Source: Melieria omissa (Eukaryota; Arthropoda; Insecta; Diptera; Ulidiidae). From it: DNA of 64,000 bases. Location of the stretch: assembly GCA_963971225.1 (NCBI GenBank), contig OZ020267.1, forward strand, positions 31,417,298 to 31,481,297, in the 5' to 3' direction. The position numbers were made by a program, and so were the translations under genes. The notes under the pieces were generated by a model, which saw nothing but the letters and a program-made list of their open reading frames with translations, was not told where the DNA came from and searched no databases. Positions within the stretch are counted from its first letter, which is position 1; every line of letters starts with the position of its first letter. Positions 1 to 10,210 of the stretch are shown here, in pieces.

Positions 1-56
1 AAAAACGGCGGAAGCTGCAATTCTAATCAAGTACAAAAATTATAATTTATTTATTT

Positions 57-1390
57 ACCCACGTGAGAATAATGAAATTTTGACACGTGATCAAGGAGAT
101 TTTGGGTTTTAACATTGTTAGGTAGGTAGCAGCGACTGCGTGCTCTCTGAGCACACTCAAGTAGCATTGTGTGCCGTTTTGTTGTCGCCTCCTCGACTGG
201 GTCTTCCCTGCGTGAGAAGATACTGGGCCTTAAAGCCAACCCGCATCGTTCAAATAGGACTTGATGCATTTCGGTCTTGTCTCAGACAGATCAGCTAAAG
301 AGCTAATCAGACTGTTCCCCAAGGAATTTAGGCTTTTAAAAGCCAAGGTAGCGCAGCCGCAGAGGAAGTGTTCGAGTGTTTCCCTCTCGTTGATTTCACT
401 GCAGCTTCTGCAAAAAGGGTTGTGGGGGATTCCCAATCTCGCCGCATGCAGACCAATTGGCCCCGTGATCACGGCTGCTAGCATAGAGACATTCCTACGA
501 GAATTTAGCAGCAGATCGTTGATTCTGTGGGAGTTGTAGCGTGGCCAAATCTGTCGAGCCACTCTGCAGCTAGAAAGATTGCTCCACCTACTATCCGCTT
601 TCCTCAGGAAATAATCCTTTAACTGTTTTAGCCTTGCACTTAAAGGCGGTGGCACCCTTTCGGGCTGTGAGTCCCATGGCGGATCCCACCTTGGCCAGCT
701 CGTCAGCTAACTTGTTTCCGCTGATACCCGAGTGACCGGGTATCCAGCAGATGGTGAGATCCACCCGGCCCTAGCAATTCTTTACAGTCTCTGACTATTT
801 TAGATTTCACTATGGGCTTGGTGAGTGCCTTAATGGCTGCTTGGCTGTCTGAAAAGATGTAAACATATTACTCTGGATTTCTTGCTGTAGGGGAATCCTG
901 CAGGCTTCTCTTATTGCAAAGACTTCCGCTTGAAAGACACTGCATGTATCTGATGGGTGAAAAGCTTTTCCACTACCAGATCTCTGGAGTAAACACCTGC
1001 CCCAACACCACAGTCCATCTTTGAACCGTCTTTTCAAGAAAATTCTATATACATTTTCAAGAATATAAAGGATGAAAATTTTCAAAGGACCTTTTTCATA
1101 TCATTTTTTTTACAAATAGATTAAAAACAAAAAATTTTATTCAAATTCTTGAGCCTTTCCTCTTTCATTTGATATACATATCGCCATATTCTAACGAGCT
1201 TAAGTATTTTTTATATATTTTTTTTAATTTGTTATACCCTTAAAATTTTTGAAGTCCTTTTAAAAGGACAAAGGATGTAGACATGAAAAACTGAGTACGC
1301 AATATTACTATGTTTGGTCTCTAGTTTCACGCTCACGTGGATTTTACGGTGTGAAATTTTTTTGTATTTTTTATTGCACGGTGTAGTAGT
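57..1390 (-). repeat. MITE-like repeat split by a nested retroelement
   Basis: The sequence at about 60-112 and at about 1034-1390 matches, in reverse orientation, two adjacent parts of the element at 33765-34174. Shared words include GACACGTGATCAAGG, TTTTGGGTTTTAA, CTTTCATTTGATATACATATC and TTTTAAAAGGAC. The two halves abut in the 34 kb copy but here are separated by about 0.92 kb of retroelement. The family terminus near 1378-1388 contains CACGGTGTA, compared with TACACCGTGCGACA in the other copy. No coding capacity is seen. It is probably a non-autonomous DNA transposon; the low-coordinate end is poorly defined. Confidence 0.6.
113..1033 (-). mobile_element. Non-LTR retrotransposon fragment, RNase H and C-terminal Cys/His region
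   Basis: On the minus strand the fragment reads first through an RNase H domain: a block SVFQAEVFAI near 920-960, then a block CWIPGHSGISGNKLADELAK near 690-760. It continues into a C-terminal region with the pattern CRSCSEINERETLEHFLCGC near 370-430. Such an RNase H followed by a CxxC-H-C tail is typical of the I/R1-type end of insect LINE ORF2. The frame is broken, and the reverse transcriptase and endonuclease are missing, so this is a 5'-truncated dead copy. Its 3' tail at the low-coordinate side reads CTACCTACCTAACA on the minus strand. It is inserted in the repeat described above. Confidence 0.75.
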
Positions 1391-1649
1391 TATTACGCAA
1401 CAGAAAAATAATTGGTTTGAATAATACGTAGTTACACATGTACCTATTTAAAAATAATTATTAAAAAATAATAATTACAAGTAACAATTACGATTTTTGT
1501 TATAACGAAATAGTTATTTTTCAACGTTTTTTTGTTTTAAACGTTCTAACTATTATGTCCCTGTTAAATATCCAATTGAAACACATTCAGCCTCTTTGTC
1601 AAAGCGAATCTTTCAATAGCTTTTTCCTTTTTCTTGCAAACATTTGTAG

Positions 1650-1877
1650 GACAAGAAAGTGAAGCCGAACAAAAAGCTGGTACAAATTCGAGATTGCACA
1701 AAGGAAGCGGCTATTGTCGATGCCGGACTGCAGACGGTCATGGAGAATGCGGCGCAGGGCATCAAGGAGACGGCAAACGAGTATGCACTCTGCAACGATC
1801 TGCGCACCGCCGCCTACATCTACGCCATATCGAAAATATTTCGCGCTCTGGAGTCGGCTGGTATTTCGCAGCAGTGA
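1650..1877 (+). CDS. Glutamate dehydrogenase-like protein, last exon only
   Basis: This is the C-terminal exon of a glutamate dehydrogenase (oxidative deamination of glutamate to 2-oxoglutarate, normally mitochondrial). It follows a pyrimidine-rich tract and a TTTGTAG acceptor at 1643-1649, opens in frame with DKKVKPNKKL, and ends at TGA 1875-1877. The diagnostic part is VMENAAQGIKETA followed by NDLRTAAYIYAISKIF, matching the family ending in which a helix around LRTAAY-NAIEKIF closes the protein. The residues have diverged from the canonical fly enzyme, so a paralogue (flies have a second, testis-biased copy) is as likely as the main gene; that is inference. The upstream exons are not in the window. 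Confidence 0.8.
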   Translation, partial: DKKVKPNKKLVQIRDCTKEAAIVDAGLQTVMENAAQGIKETANEYALCNDLRTAAYIYAISKIFRALESAGISQQ

Positions 1878-2021
1878 ATGTGATTGTATGAATGTCAATA
1901 TTGTATTTTCGAAAATTTTGTTCTAAACGGCCAAACCGAATGCAAAACGTTTATTTTGCATTAAACTTTTTTCAAACTTTTTGCAATTCAATGTTTTTTA
2001 TTTGAAACGAATTGGCAAGTT

Positions 2022-2222
2022 TCACCTGGGAGGGTAAAAATCAAACAGCGACAAGAGACCAACAGAAAAAATCATTGCTGCAATTGAAGTATAATTGGTC
2101 CTGGCAATTCCAATGTCCCAGTCAGCGAGGCACAACTGCATGGCCGTTGTTTTCTCATTCGTCCAGACAGTTGTTGCTTGTGTGACCGTGGACGGAGTGG
2201 TGGAACACACTAATGGATCCAA
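2022..2222 (-). CDS. Possible small membrane protein, uncertain
   Basis: An open frame of 66 codons starts MDPLVCSTTPS and ends with a hydrophobic segment, SIAAMIFSVGLLSLF, followed by DFYPPR. It sits between the glutamate dehydrogenase 3' end and the first coiled-coil gene, and its base composition is more gene-like than the flanks. No family is recognised. The opposite strand is also open here, so one or both frames may be chance. It could also be one exon of a spliced gene. Confidence 0.2.
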   Translation of the reverse strand: MDPLVCSTTPSTVTQATTVWTNEKTTAMQLCLADWDIGIARTNYTSIAAMIFSVGLLSLFDFYPPR

Positions 2223-2405
2223 GACACTGGCTGTTGCTCCATTAGAGACAACCGATCAGAGTAGTCAATGCATGTTCCTGTCGCCTGTCGTTCATGCAAA
2301 ACGGCATTGTAGTTTTATATTTTGTATGGAACTAAGGTTTCAGCAGACAGCGCATTTTAAATAAAATCGTTCTATTGCCCAGAAGAAACTATTGTCGAAA
2401 TTAAA

Positions 2406-4088
2406 ATGAGAACCAAAAACGCCAATATAGATAATATGGAGATCAACAAGAAAGATTTCCTCGAGATGTATTTGCTGAAGCAGCGCGAGCTCAGCAGACG
2501 GCAGCGCGAGTACAAAACCATTTTGAGCACTAAATTGCGTACGCGCAAGGAAATGATACTGGAGCAAAGCTATCAGGCCACCATCGATCAGCTGTTGCTG
2601 GAGAAGAATACTTTGCGCGCGCAGATCTGGACTGCCAACGGCGAGACGCATCGCAAGGACAATGCGCGCTACCTACGCAACATTCGCTGTCATGTCAGGT
2701 GCCAGGAGCAACTGGCCGAGGACATACGTCAGTATAAGATCGACATTAATAATCTACAGCGCGAGATGAGTCGCGTCACCAAGCAGGTGTACGACCTGAA
2801 TCGCAAGACGGTGCCCGACACGCAGCATCAGGAGTACGTGGCGCGCACGCGCAAGAAGATGATCATACTGGAGAATCAGCTGGAGGTCGGCGTGCGGCGC
2901 GAGTGCGGCTTCACGGCGGTGAACGCGGACCTGCGCTACGAGATCGTCAAGATGCTCAACATACGCACCTGCTTCAACGATCTGTACACGAAGATGGTGC
3001 AGAAGCTGAACAGCGACAAGAAGTACTTGGTCGACTTGATCGAGTACGCGCTCTCTCAGTTCGAGCAGTGCATCGATGTGTACGAGAAACTCGACGGCCT
3101 GAACAAGCGCGACCGCAAGGAGTTGGAACTGAAGAAGATCGAAATGCAAACGCTGCAGCGACGGCTTGCGGCGGAGGAAGAGGACTTTTCATTCTTGGAA
3201 TGCAAGGGCAAGCATCGGCAAATGGACGATCTGCAGCCGAAGGAGTACCGACGCCGCGAGGAGTTCCGCAGGAAGCACAACAGGAAAATCAATCTCTACA
3301 ACGATATCCTCGATAAGATTCTCGCGTACACGGAGTCGGAAGATGTTAGCTCTGTGATTTCCAAGTTCCAGCAGCAGGAGAGCGCCTACTACTCCTACTT
3401 TAACTATGCCAACGAAATGAGCTACCACATGACGCTGCTCAATAACTCCGTGAATCGGCTCTTCAGAGAGATAACGGACCTCAAAACGGACAACCACAAC
3501 ACACTGAGCACTCAGCTGGAGACCATTCAGAGGCTGGAGGCAAGTCTGCACGACAAGCGGAAGGCGAACACCCAACTGGCCGATGTGCGCGAGCGCAACG
3601 ACGAACGGCTGGAGAAGCTGATGCAGGGCATCACCATGATACGCGACCAATCGCGCGCCGATTGCTCGTCGCTGTCGGCGCTGTTGGGCAATTACAAGGA
3701 GATCGATCTCGTCAATATGCGCAAATTCCTCAAGATACTCGAGAAGCGCATCTTCGACCTGACCGCAGCCACATACATTTCAGAGCGTCGCGACGACATT
3801 CGACGTTCGACCCACGACAGCTTAGTCGTGAAGGAAATTGACAAGATCTGCGAATGGCCAACCAATCTCGACGACATCGTTCTCACGCAACAGTGCCCCG
3901 AGTGCGCCGAGGGCGACGCCTTTAACGTGGACGACGCCGACGGCGGCGTTTCCGTGCACCCCACCGAGATCATCAAGAAGCGTCTGTACGAGAAGGTGGC
4001 ACAGCCCGAAATGCAATATCGCCTGCACAACATCAGCCAATGCCGATTGCCGCGTTCTCGTCTACTGGCAGCAAAGAGAAATGTCTGA
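2406..4088 (+). CDS. ODAD1/CCDC63-family coiled-coil protein, copy 1
   Basis: This 560-residue intronless frame encodes an almost entirely charged, helical coiled-coil protein. It matches the architecture of the ODAD1 (CCDC114)/CCDC63 family, which docks outer dynein arms on axonemal microtubule doublets. Supporting landmarks are the central segment AYYSYFNYANEMSYHMTLL (family pattern: N-F-x-YxNExN before a long helix) and the earlier block LYTKMVQKLNSDKKYLVDLI. The C-terminal 90 residues carry CPEC within VLTQQCPECAEGDAF and a basic tail. ATG 2406 is the first in-frame start; a second ATG at 2436 would remove ten residues. The second copy lies 2.3 kb downstream on the same strand. Sperm or chordotonal cilia are the likely sites of action, by family. 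Confidence 0.8.
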   Translation: MRTKNANIDNMEINKKDFLEMYLLKQRELSRRQREYKTILSTKLRTRKEMILEQSYQATIDQLLLEKNTLRAQIWTANGETHRKDNARYLRNIRCHVRCQEQLAEDIRQYKIDINNLQREMSRVTKQVYDLNRKTVPDTQHQEYVARTRKKMIILENQLEVGVRRECGFTAVNADLRYEIVKMLNIRTCFNDLYTKMVQKLNSDKKYLVDLIEYALSQFEQCIDVYEKLDGLNKRDRKELELKKIEMQTLQRRLAAEEEDFSFLECKGKHRQMDDLQPKEYRRREEFRRKHNRKINLYNDILDKILAYTESEDVSSVISKFQQQESAYYSYFNYANEMSYHMTLLNNSVNRLFREITDLKTDNHNTLSTQLETIQRLEASLHDKRKANTQLADVRERNDERLEKLMQGITMIRDQSRADCSSLSALLGNYKEIDLVNMRKFLKILEKRIFDLTAATYISERRDDIRRSTHDSLVVKEIDKICEWPTNLDDIVLTQQCPECAEGDAFNVDDADGGVSVHPTEIIKKRLYEKVAQPEMQYRLHNISQCRLPRSRLLAAKRNV

Positions 4089-5389
4089 CTCCGTGTCTGT
4101 GCTAAGGGTTCGCTTAGAACAAATTCCGGAATGTGATCAATTCGACATATGTGCATTCAAATTGAACGTAGATATGTACATATGAGGAAATGAAATAGAG
4201 CGTAACAATACATAAACAGTGCATTTTATATATTCGTAGAGTGGGAAAGCAACTGGGGTCAGAAAGAATCAGGACAGTAGACGGTTGTTTTGATTATTTG
4301 GGGGAAACTTGCTCATGCGATTGGAATCGTAAGATTCTCAAGATGCTAATTAATAAAGATACCCTGCATCATAGTAACGCCCCTTTTTTGTCAACATTCA
4401 GTTCGTTCAGTTCTTACTTAGATCCCCTTAGAAGACGACGGTGTAATTCGAACTGGTGAGTCCAATCATAAATAAATATATTTACTTTTTTCAACCAGAT
4501 ACGCCCAGTGAACATTTTACAGAGAACTTTTCAACGCTCTACACGTGTCCACAAAGAAAGCAAAATGTTTGAAACAAAATCACAAATAAATCTGAACGGT
4601 GTCGCTCAGTGAAATTAAGCGTTCGAGTCCTTGGTTTTGTGATCAAGTTCCATTCACTGTTTTGATTTGCTTTGTTTTTGAGTGTTTCTACTGGCGATTT
4701 CGGGTTATAGCGACAATACTTAAGAATACTGACTTAAAAAAAACAAATTTTCTTTTTTGCAAAACCGAGTGGGAGTGGGTCATTCCCACTCGGTGTTTAA
4801 GATCGATGGTCGGGATGTCCTTTAAAAAGTCGGATACAAGCTTTGTGAATGACTTCCAAGTCCTCAAAACACTTTCATTTTATCGGCAAAAGTTTTTTTG
4901 CAAAAAGTTATAGTCGTGCGATACGAAAGAGTTGTGTTCAATGGTTAAAATGCTATTTTTAGTCAAAACATCGGTCTCCAGTGTCGATCGATGAGACTAT
5001 TATTGCAAATCGTTGAAACACCTTTTGATAACCCAAATTTTATTTTATTTTAGAGATGCTGACCTCCATTTCCATGATTTTCAATAAAAACTTTGGATGA
5101 TCTTTGTTGAACTCTCGCACAGTTTTGATGAAATCAGCGGTGATCACAGATTTTAAGAACACTGCCACGGGATAAGCAATCATCGTCATAAACTGGGTTC
5201 ATCTTCTTTGTTCGAAGCTATTTGTTGTACCAACGGCATGGTTGCTTCGTTGGCTGGTTAGGATAGTGATATCTTCGATATTCAAGTAGCCCCGATGCGC
5301 CGTTTTAATACCACTTTCTTGGTACGTGGATACTGTTGCTGGTTATTCCGACTGCCCGAATCCTTAGCTATCTCAAGACGTCGATGAAG

Positions 5390-5650
5390 ACCAGCAAAGC
5401 GCTGATTCTTCTTCTATAGATTTCCTCGAAAATCCTTCCCTGGTGTTTGTTTTCTCTTTCTTGCTAAAGCCGGGCAAGTACCGAAGAAGTGCTCGATAGT
5501 TTTCTTCTCAGTTGAATCGCAAAAGGTACGGCAGTTGGTGTTCTGCGGATGCCCATCCTGGCTGCATGCTCTCCTAGAGATCGCTGACTTGTGATAACCG
5601 CATTGGGTTTGGCAAAATCAAATCGCTATTTACTAATCAGTTTCACCGAT
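5390..5650 (-). mobile_element. Degenerate RNase H-type non-LTR fragment (C-terminal part)
   Basis: Read on the minus strand with frameshifts, the fragment gives AVITSQRSLGEHAARMGIRR followed by CRTFCDSTEKKTIEHFF and CPALARKR. This is the same C-terminal Cys/His module as in the element at 113-1033. It is heavily mutated and truncated at both ends. Confidence 0.6.
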
Positions 5651-5727
5651 TTGTTTCTGTTGCATCCCGGCCAGAGTGATCTGCTAACCCTGCATGTGTC
5701 CAGCGTCTGCCATTTGTTTGCCTTCGG

Positions 5728-5975
5728 TAGGAGATCCTAAGAGACCAATAACATATCCAGTCTGCCTTCGCTAGGAGGTCCTAAGAGACCAATGCCATAT
5801 CCTGTCTGCCTTCGCTAGGATCCCAACGTGAAGCAAAGAGAGCGTGCTCCCGGGGGAAACGGAAGGAAGAGCAGGGGAAGAGGAACGGGGGAGCGCTCAC
5901 TGCTGACTAAGGAGCGCTCCCAAAGGGCTCCTCGAGCGCTCGATTTCCCGTTGGGATGTCCTAAGAGACCAATGA
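5728..5975. repeat. Short tandem repeat interrupted by a small foldback insertion
   Basis: A unit of roughly 58 bp containing CTGCCTTCG-TAGGAG-TCCTAAGAGACCAAT occurs about two and a half times. The last unit is split by about 130 bp that begins TCCCAACG and ends CGTTGGGA. That insert is GC-rich and carries GAGCGCTC-type palindromes. Confidence 0.55.
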
Positions 5976-6393
5976 AATAAACATACTGTCACTTGAGAGG
6001 CAATAACTCCGCTTCCAGTCAACCATATGCCATGAAATTTTAACTGCAAATCGGGAAAGAATGTATCCTTCCACCGCACTAAGTTACATGTAGTTGGCAG
6101 AATCAAAAATGCCCCATTTCAAGAGTTCTATTCACTTGGGAACGCACCTCGTGGAGTTATTTCGTGATGGACCTACTTGACTATCATGATGCATCATGCT
6201 TGACTATGACTCTATCAGAACTTCCTTGGCATATCTATCAGAAATAGTCATTTACATTTTGCCTTTGCTCGAACTTTGTCACGAAACTTTTTTTATCAAG
6301 AAAATTTTTGTAAAATACCAAAAATTTTGTGGGCATCGTGAAGCCATCGTCAAAATTCGTGATTTAAGAGATTAAAGCAAAGCAAAATCAATT

Positions 6394-8079
6394 ATGGAGT
6401 TCAAAGTAAAACCACGCGCACAAACACCCCTCGAGATACTCAAGAAGGACATATTGGGGCATTATACGTACAAGCAAAGAGAAATTACCAAGCGACATCG
6501 CGAGTACCTGAGGGCCTTGTACACCAAAACGCAGTCTCGCAAAGCCCATCTCGTTGAGACGGGCGTTCTTAACACCACTAAACAATTGATGGACGAGAAG
6601 GACACACTAAAGGCGAAGATTTGGGTGGCCACCGGTGAGGAGCATACACGCAACGCTCGCCACGTGCTCAAGAACGTCAAGTGCCACGTCCAGTGCCAAG
6701 AACGGCTGGGTTCCGAAATACGCTTCCTGAAGACCGCCCTTCAGAACATGGAGCGCGACATGAGCAGCGTCGTCAAGCAGCTGTACGAGTTGAATCATTT
6801 GACCGTGCCCGAGAACCAGCATCAGGAGCACGTGGCGAAGATGCGAAAGGGATTGCAAATGCTCGAAAATCGCCTGGAGATTGGCATGCGCCGCGAATGC
6901 TGTTTCCAGGCTGAAAATGCCTCCATGCGGGAGGAGATTATTAAACTGCTGAACGATCGGACATCGTTCAATGACACATACATAAAGATGGTGCAGCGGC
7001 TGAACAGCGACAAGAAGTACCTCGTCGACTTGCTCGAGTACGCAATGGTGACATTCGAGAGCTGCATCGATGTGTACGAAAAAACGGAGACCTTGCTCAA
7101 GCGCACTCGTCGAGAAGAGGAAATGCAAAAGACGGAGATGCAGGCGCTGATACGCAGTATCGAAATGGAACGCGTTCTCGAAAGCTTTTACCACTGCAAG
7201 ATAAAAGATCGCCAGCTGGAAGACCTGCAGCCGAAGGAGTACGAGCGCCGCAAACTGTTCCGTCAGCAGCACTCGCGCAAGATCAACCTCTACAACGATG
7301 TATTGGACAAGATATTGCACTACACCAAGTCGCGCAATGTGGGCACTGTGATTGCCCGGTTCCAGGAGCAGGAGAGCGCCTACTACTCCTACTTCAATTA
7401 CGCCAACGAAATGAGCTACCACGTGACGCTGCTCAACAACGCCGTGAATCGCCTTTACACCGATATCGACGCTTTGAAGCACAACACCCGCAACACTGTG
7501 CAGGAGCAGCAGGCACGCATTGAAGCACTGCAACAGACGCTTCAAGAAAAGAAGGACAAGAACGCGGACCTGAAAAGGGTGTGCGATAACAACGACGAAC
7601 GAGTCATCAAGCTGTTGCAGGGCGTTCAGCTAATACAAGACCAATGTGGCTCGGACGTCACGCCGCTTAAAGCGTTGCTCGGCCAGCACGTAACAATCGA
7701 CTTGAACAATATCCGGCGATTCCTCAAGCAAATAGAGCGGCGAGTGGCCACGGTAACCGCCGTCACGTTCATCAAGGAACGCATGGACGACAGTAAAACC
7801 TACGCCGACTACATTGTCAAGGCCATCGAAAAGTTTTGCGAATGGCCAACCAGTCTGAGTGAGATCGTGCTGACGCAGCAATGCCCCGAATGTGCCCAGG
7901 CAGACGCTTTCACGATGGATGACAGTGACTCGGCTGGCATCACCGGCAAGGACACGCTCTTGAAAAAACTGTTCGAAAGGGTCATGCAGCCGGAAATGCA
8001 GTACCGCCTGCACAGCATCAGCCAGTGTCGTATGCCAAGGTCGCGCGCCATTATAGCCAAGAAGCACTCAGTATACTGA
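6394..8079 (+). CDS. ODAD1/CCDC63-family coiled-coil protein, copy 2
   Basis: This 561-residue intronless protein is collinear with the upstream copy over its whole length. Shared blocks include MVQRLNSDKKYLVDLLEYA, ESAYYSYFNYANEMSYH, EIVLTQQCPECAQADAF and a closing QPEMQYRLHSISQCRMPRSR. The two are therefore tandem paralogues of the outer-dynein-arm docking coiled-coil family. Divergence is substantial in the N-terminal third and in the linker helices and low in the CPEC region, suggesting an old duplication with constraint on the C-terminus. ATG 6394 is the first start and gives an N-terminus of the same length as copy 1. The partner would be the other docking subunit and dynein heavy chains; this is family knowledge, not visible here. 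Confidence 0.8.
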   Translation: MEFKVKPRAQTPLEILKKDILGHYTYKQREITKRHREYLRALYTKTQSRKAHLVETGVLNTTKQLMDEKDTLKAKIWVATGEEHTRNARHVLKNVKCHVQCQERLGSEIRFLKTALQNMERDMSSVVKQLYELNHLTVPENQHQEHVAKMRKGLQMLENRLEIGMRRECCFQAENASMREEIIKLLNDRTSFNDTYIKMVQRLNSDKKYLVDLLEYAMVTFESCIDVYEKTETLLKRTRREEEMQKTEMQALIRSIEMERVLESFYHCKIKDRQLEDLQPKEYERRKLFRQQHSRKINLYNDVLDKILHYTKSRNVGTVIARFQEQESAYYSYFNYANEMSYHVTLLNNAVNRLYTDIDALKHNTRNTVQEQQARIEALQQTLQEKKDKNADLKRVCDNNDERVIKLLQGVQLIQDQCGSDVTPLKALLGQHVTIDLNNIRRFLKQIERRVATVTAVTFIKERMDDSKTYADYIVKAIEKFCEWPTSLSEIVLTQQCPECAQADAFTMDDSDSAGITGKDTLLKKLFERVMQPEMQYRLHSISQCRMPRSRAIIAKKHSVY

Positions 8080-8467
8080 ACCATATGTACGTAGTACATA
8101 CATATACATTTAATATGCGTGGAAAATGTTGGCAATATGTGTTTGTAAAACACGGACAACATCATCCGGAATTGAAAAAAAGAAACAATTTTGGTTATGG
8201 TAAATTTGCCAGAACGTCAAGTTGCATACAGTGAGTACGTACTTACATACATACCTAGTCGATGTAAGTACAAGCAAATTGCACGTCGGAAATACAAACA
8301 AAAATGACGGCACTTTTAAGATTGCTGTGAATTTTATGTTGCGGTGTGTTTTTATTGCTACAATACTGATGGTATTCGAGTTGAGCTGTTTAAAACTAAT
8401 TAACAGGGCAGTTCGATGATCCGATGAGGGGCGGTGCGGTTGTTGGGTGCTGTGCTGTGCGATGTGG
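8080..8467. other. Intergenic spacer between convergent genes
   Basis: A/T-rich sequence lies between the 3' end of the second coiled-coil gene (+) and the 3' end of the astacin gene (-). Short GTAC/TACA runs occur near 8085-8265. No gene or transposon is recognised. Confidence 0.5.
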
Positions 8468-10096
8468 CTAAGCAGCGGGCACTGCAGTTGAGTTCGCTGG
8501 CTCCTCGCCAAGTCCCAGGCCGCTGATCAGGCCGCCCAGAAAGCTGCTCACCAGAGCGTTGTTCGGGCCGCCGGCAGGTGCCCCGGGAGCCGGCGCTGGT
8601 CCAGGAAATTGTGGCGTCTGTGCGCCACCACCGTAGCCGCAATTGTACATTTTGTTTAGTTTCTCAACATCGAACGCGGAGAAGCCGTCACGCTGTCCCA
8701 TCTTGGAGCTGCCACCCGGTTGCTGCCGTCGAGCGCAGATAAACGCGAAAGAGAAGAGAATAATGTGTAAGCACACATTTGTTTTTGTTTGTGTTTACAC
8801 TTGTCACCCGCGCAAGGTTGAGCGCGGTGATCTTATCGTGGAAAAATGCAGTTTATTGAACCAACTGCTTTCGGACCTTGACTATCAAAGACTACACAAA
8901 ACAATCAATAGCACAAGTGGCAGCCTCGCCCAGCTAAGGTTCTCAAATAAGCAGCGAACTTAGCGGAGATGTTTCGAAATAGAACGAAATTCCATTCAAC
9001 GGGTGTTGGCGTGTAGGCAAATGTGACTCAAAATCAAGGCATTTCGGCACTTTTCGATTTGTAATTTTTCTAAAAGTGGCGAAATACCTTAGTTCCAAAT
9101 ATGGAAATGTATGCAAATTAATTTCGTATTTTGAATGCTCGCTTCTAAACATTTTCAAATTTCAAGTCAAGGAACCGAAATGATGCTAAAGTATTCAATT
9201 TGCTTTCGTTCAGCACTGCTACTCACCACCGCAATAATCGTGGGCCGGCCGTTGTTGGAGAACGCATTGGCCGAGTAGTGCATCACGCTGCCATAGTCGT
9301 AGGGCACGCCGAAGGCCTCCGTGCGATCGGCCTTCTCGAAGTTGGACACCGCATGCGCCTGCACGTTCTGGTACTGAATGGACACGAACGTGTCGCGTTC
9401 GTGTCTGTTTTGCTCGTGCAAAAATCCCAGGGCGTGCATCAGCTCGTGCATGGGCGTGCCCGGCTTGCTGAGGCAACCGGGCGACTGGAGGTTCACCTCC
9501 TGCTTGCTGCCTACGCGTCCCACCGACGACCAGCAGCCAGAGTTGCCGTTCACAATCGAGATGTAGTCGCGCTCGCTGGTGCGTGGCACAAAGCGAATGC
9601 AGGTGCGCTGGTGGTACTGCTCCATGGCCTGCTCAATGGTGGCCCTGTCACGCGCATTGAACTGGCCGCGTATCTCGAACGGCACAACGCCGTTGGTCCA
9701 GCGCGAGCTCTGCGTGGTGACACCGTTTTTGGTGAGCGCACGTTCGCCGGGGTGCGGCATCAGTATGTCGCCCTCGAGATACGAACCCAGCTCTTCGGGA
9801 TTGACAGATGACGCTTCCGGCGTGTAGTTGGCCACCAGTTGTGCCGTGGACTCGCTGTCGGGCGTGCCGTAAATGGCATTGCCGTAGAAACTCAAATCAA
9901 TAATGTCCTCGTCGTGTGTGCCAGTCGGCAACTGGTCGATGCTGTTCAGATCGACCTCGATCACCTCGGTGTCGTCGTCGTCCACATCGTTGGCCAGCTG
10001 GGCGCTGCCCGCGACCAGAGGCTTGGCGGCGCAGTGCGAGCAGCAGTGTGCGAAAATCGCAACAGCAATGAGAAAAGCTTGTAGCAGGTGCGCCAT
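8468..10096 (-). CDS. Secreted astacin-family zinc metalloprotease
   Basis: The gene has two exons, 10096-9227 and 8722-8468, giving 374 residues. The donor is GTG|GTGAGT and the acceptor GGCAG|CAACC; both ends are phase 0. A signal peptide (MAHLLQAFLIAVAIFAHCC, then HCAA) precedes an acidic propeptide. YLEGD at 106-110 supplies the aspartate switch that blocks zinc in the zymogen. The catalytic site HELMHALGFLHEQNRHERD at 217-235 has zinc ligands His217, His221 and His227 and catalytic Glu218; the Met-turn SVMHY follows at 270-274. Exon 2 completes the domain (MGQRDGFSAFDVEKLNKMY) and adds a Gly/Pro/Ala-rich tail with no EGF or CUB domain. It is probably an extracellular digestive or seminal-type astacin. 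The orthologue is not assigned. Confidence 0.93.
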
Positions 10097-10202
10097 TGTT
10101 GTAAACTCCTTGTAGTTGTATGAAATTTATGTGTGAAAGTTTATGAAACTGTATGTTTAAGCGCGTCGAGCCGACTGTTGTCGAATAGTTGCGCTGCTAT
10201 GC

Positions 10203-10210
10203 TTTTTATA
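10203..10210 (-). promoter_or_regulatory. TATA box of the astacin gene
   Basis: The minus strand reads TATAAAAA about 107 bases upstream of the astacin ATG. A CAGTC initiator-like motif near 10172 lies some 30 bases downstream of the box, which would give a 5' UTR of about 75 bases. Confidence 0.6.

Larger units (their letters stand above)
4189..6393. other. Intergenic repeat debris between the two coiled-coil genes
   Basis: No gene is supported here. AATAAA-type signals at about 4350 and 4470 could serve the upstream gene. At 4764-4794 an 11-bp perfect stem (ACCGAGTGGGA / TCCCACTCGGT) forms a hairpin. The stretch holds a degenerate retroelement fragment and a short tandem array, listed separately. 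The remainder shows nothing recognisable. Confidence 0.6.

Noticed and set aside
1..15. Window start AAAAACGGCGGAAGC as a mariner end
   Set aside because: Fourteen bases match the terminal repeat of the element at 38608-39314, but the following bases do not; a chance or very decayed match.
4599..4913. 104-codon open frame between the coiled-coil genes
   Set aside because: Its composition is that of A/T-rich spacer DNA, it crosses a hairpin repeat and carries no recognisable motif.
9200..9811. 203-codon plus-strand frame opposite the astacin
   Set aside because: It is the antisense of a clearly conserved protease exon, with no family of its own.
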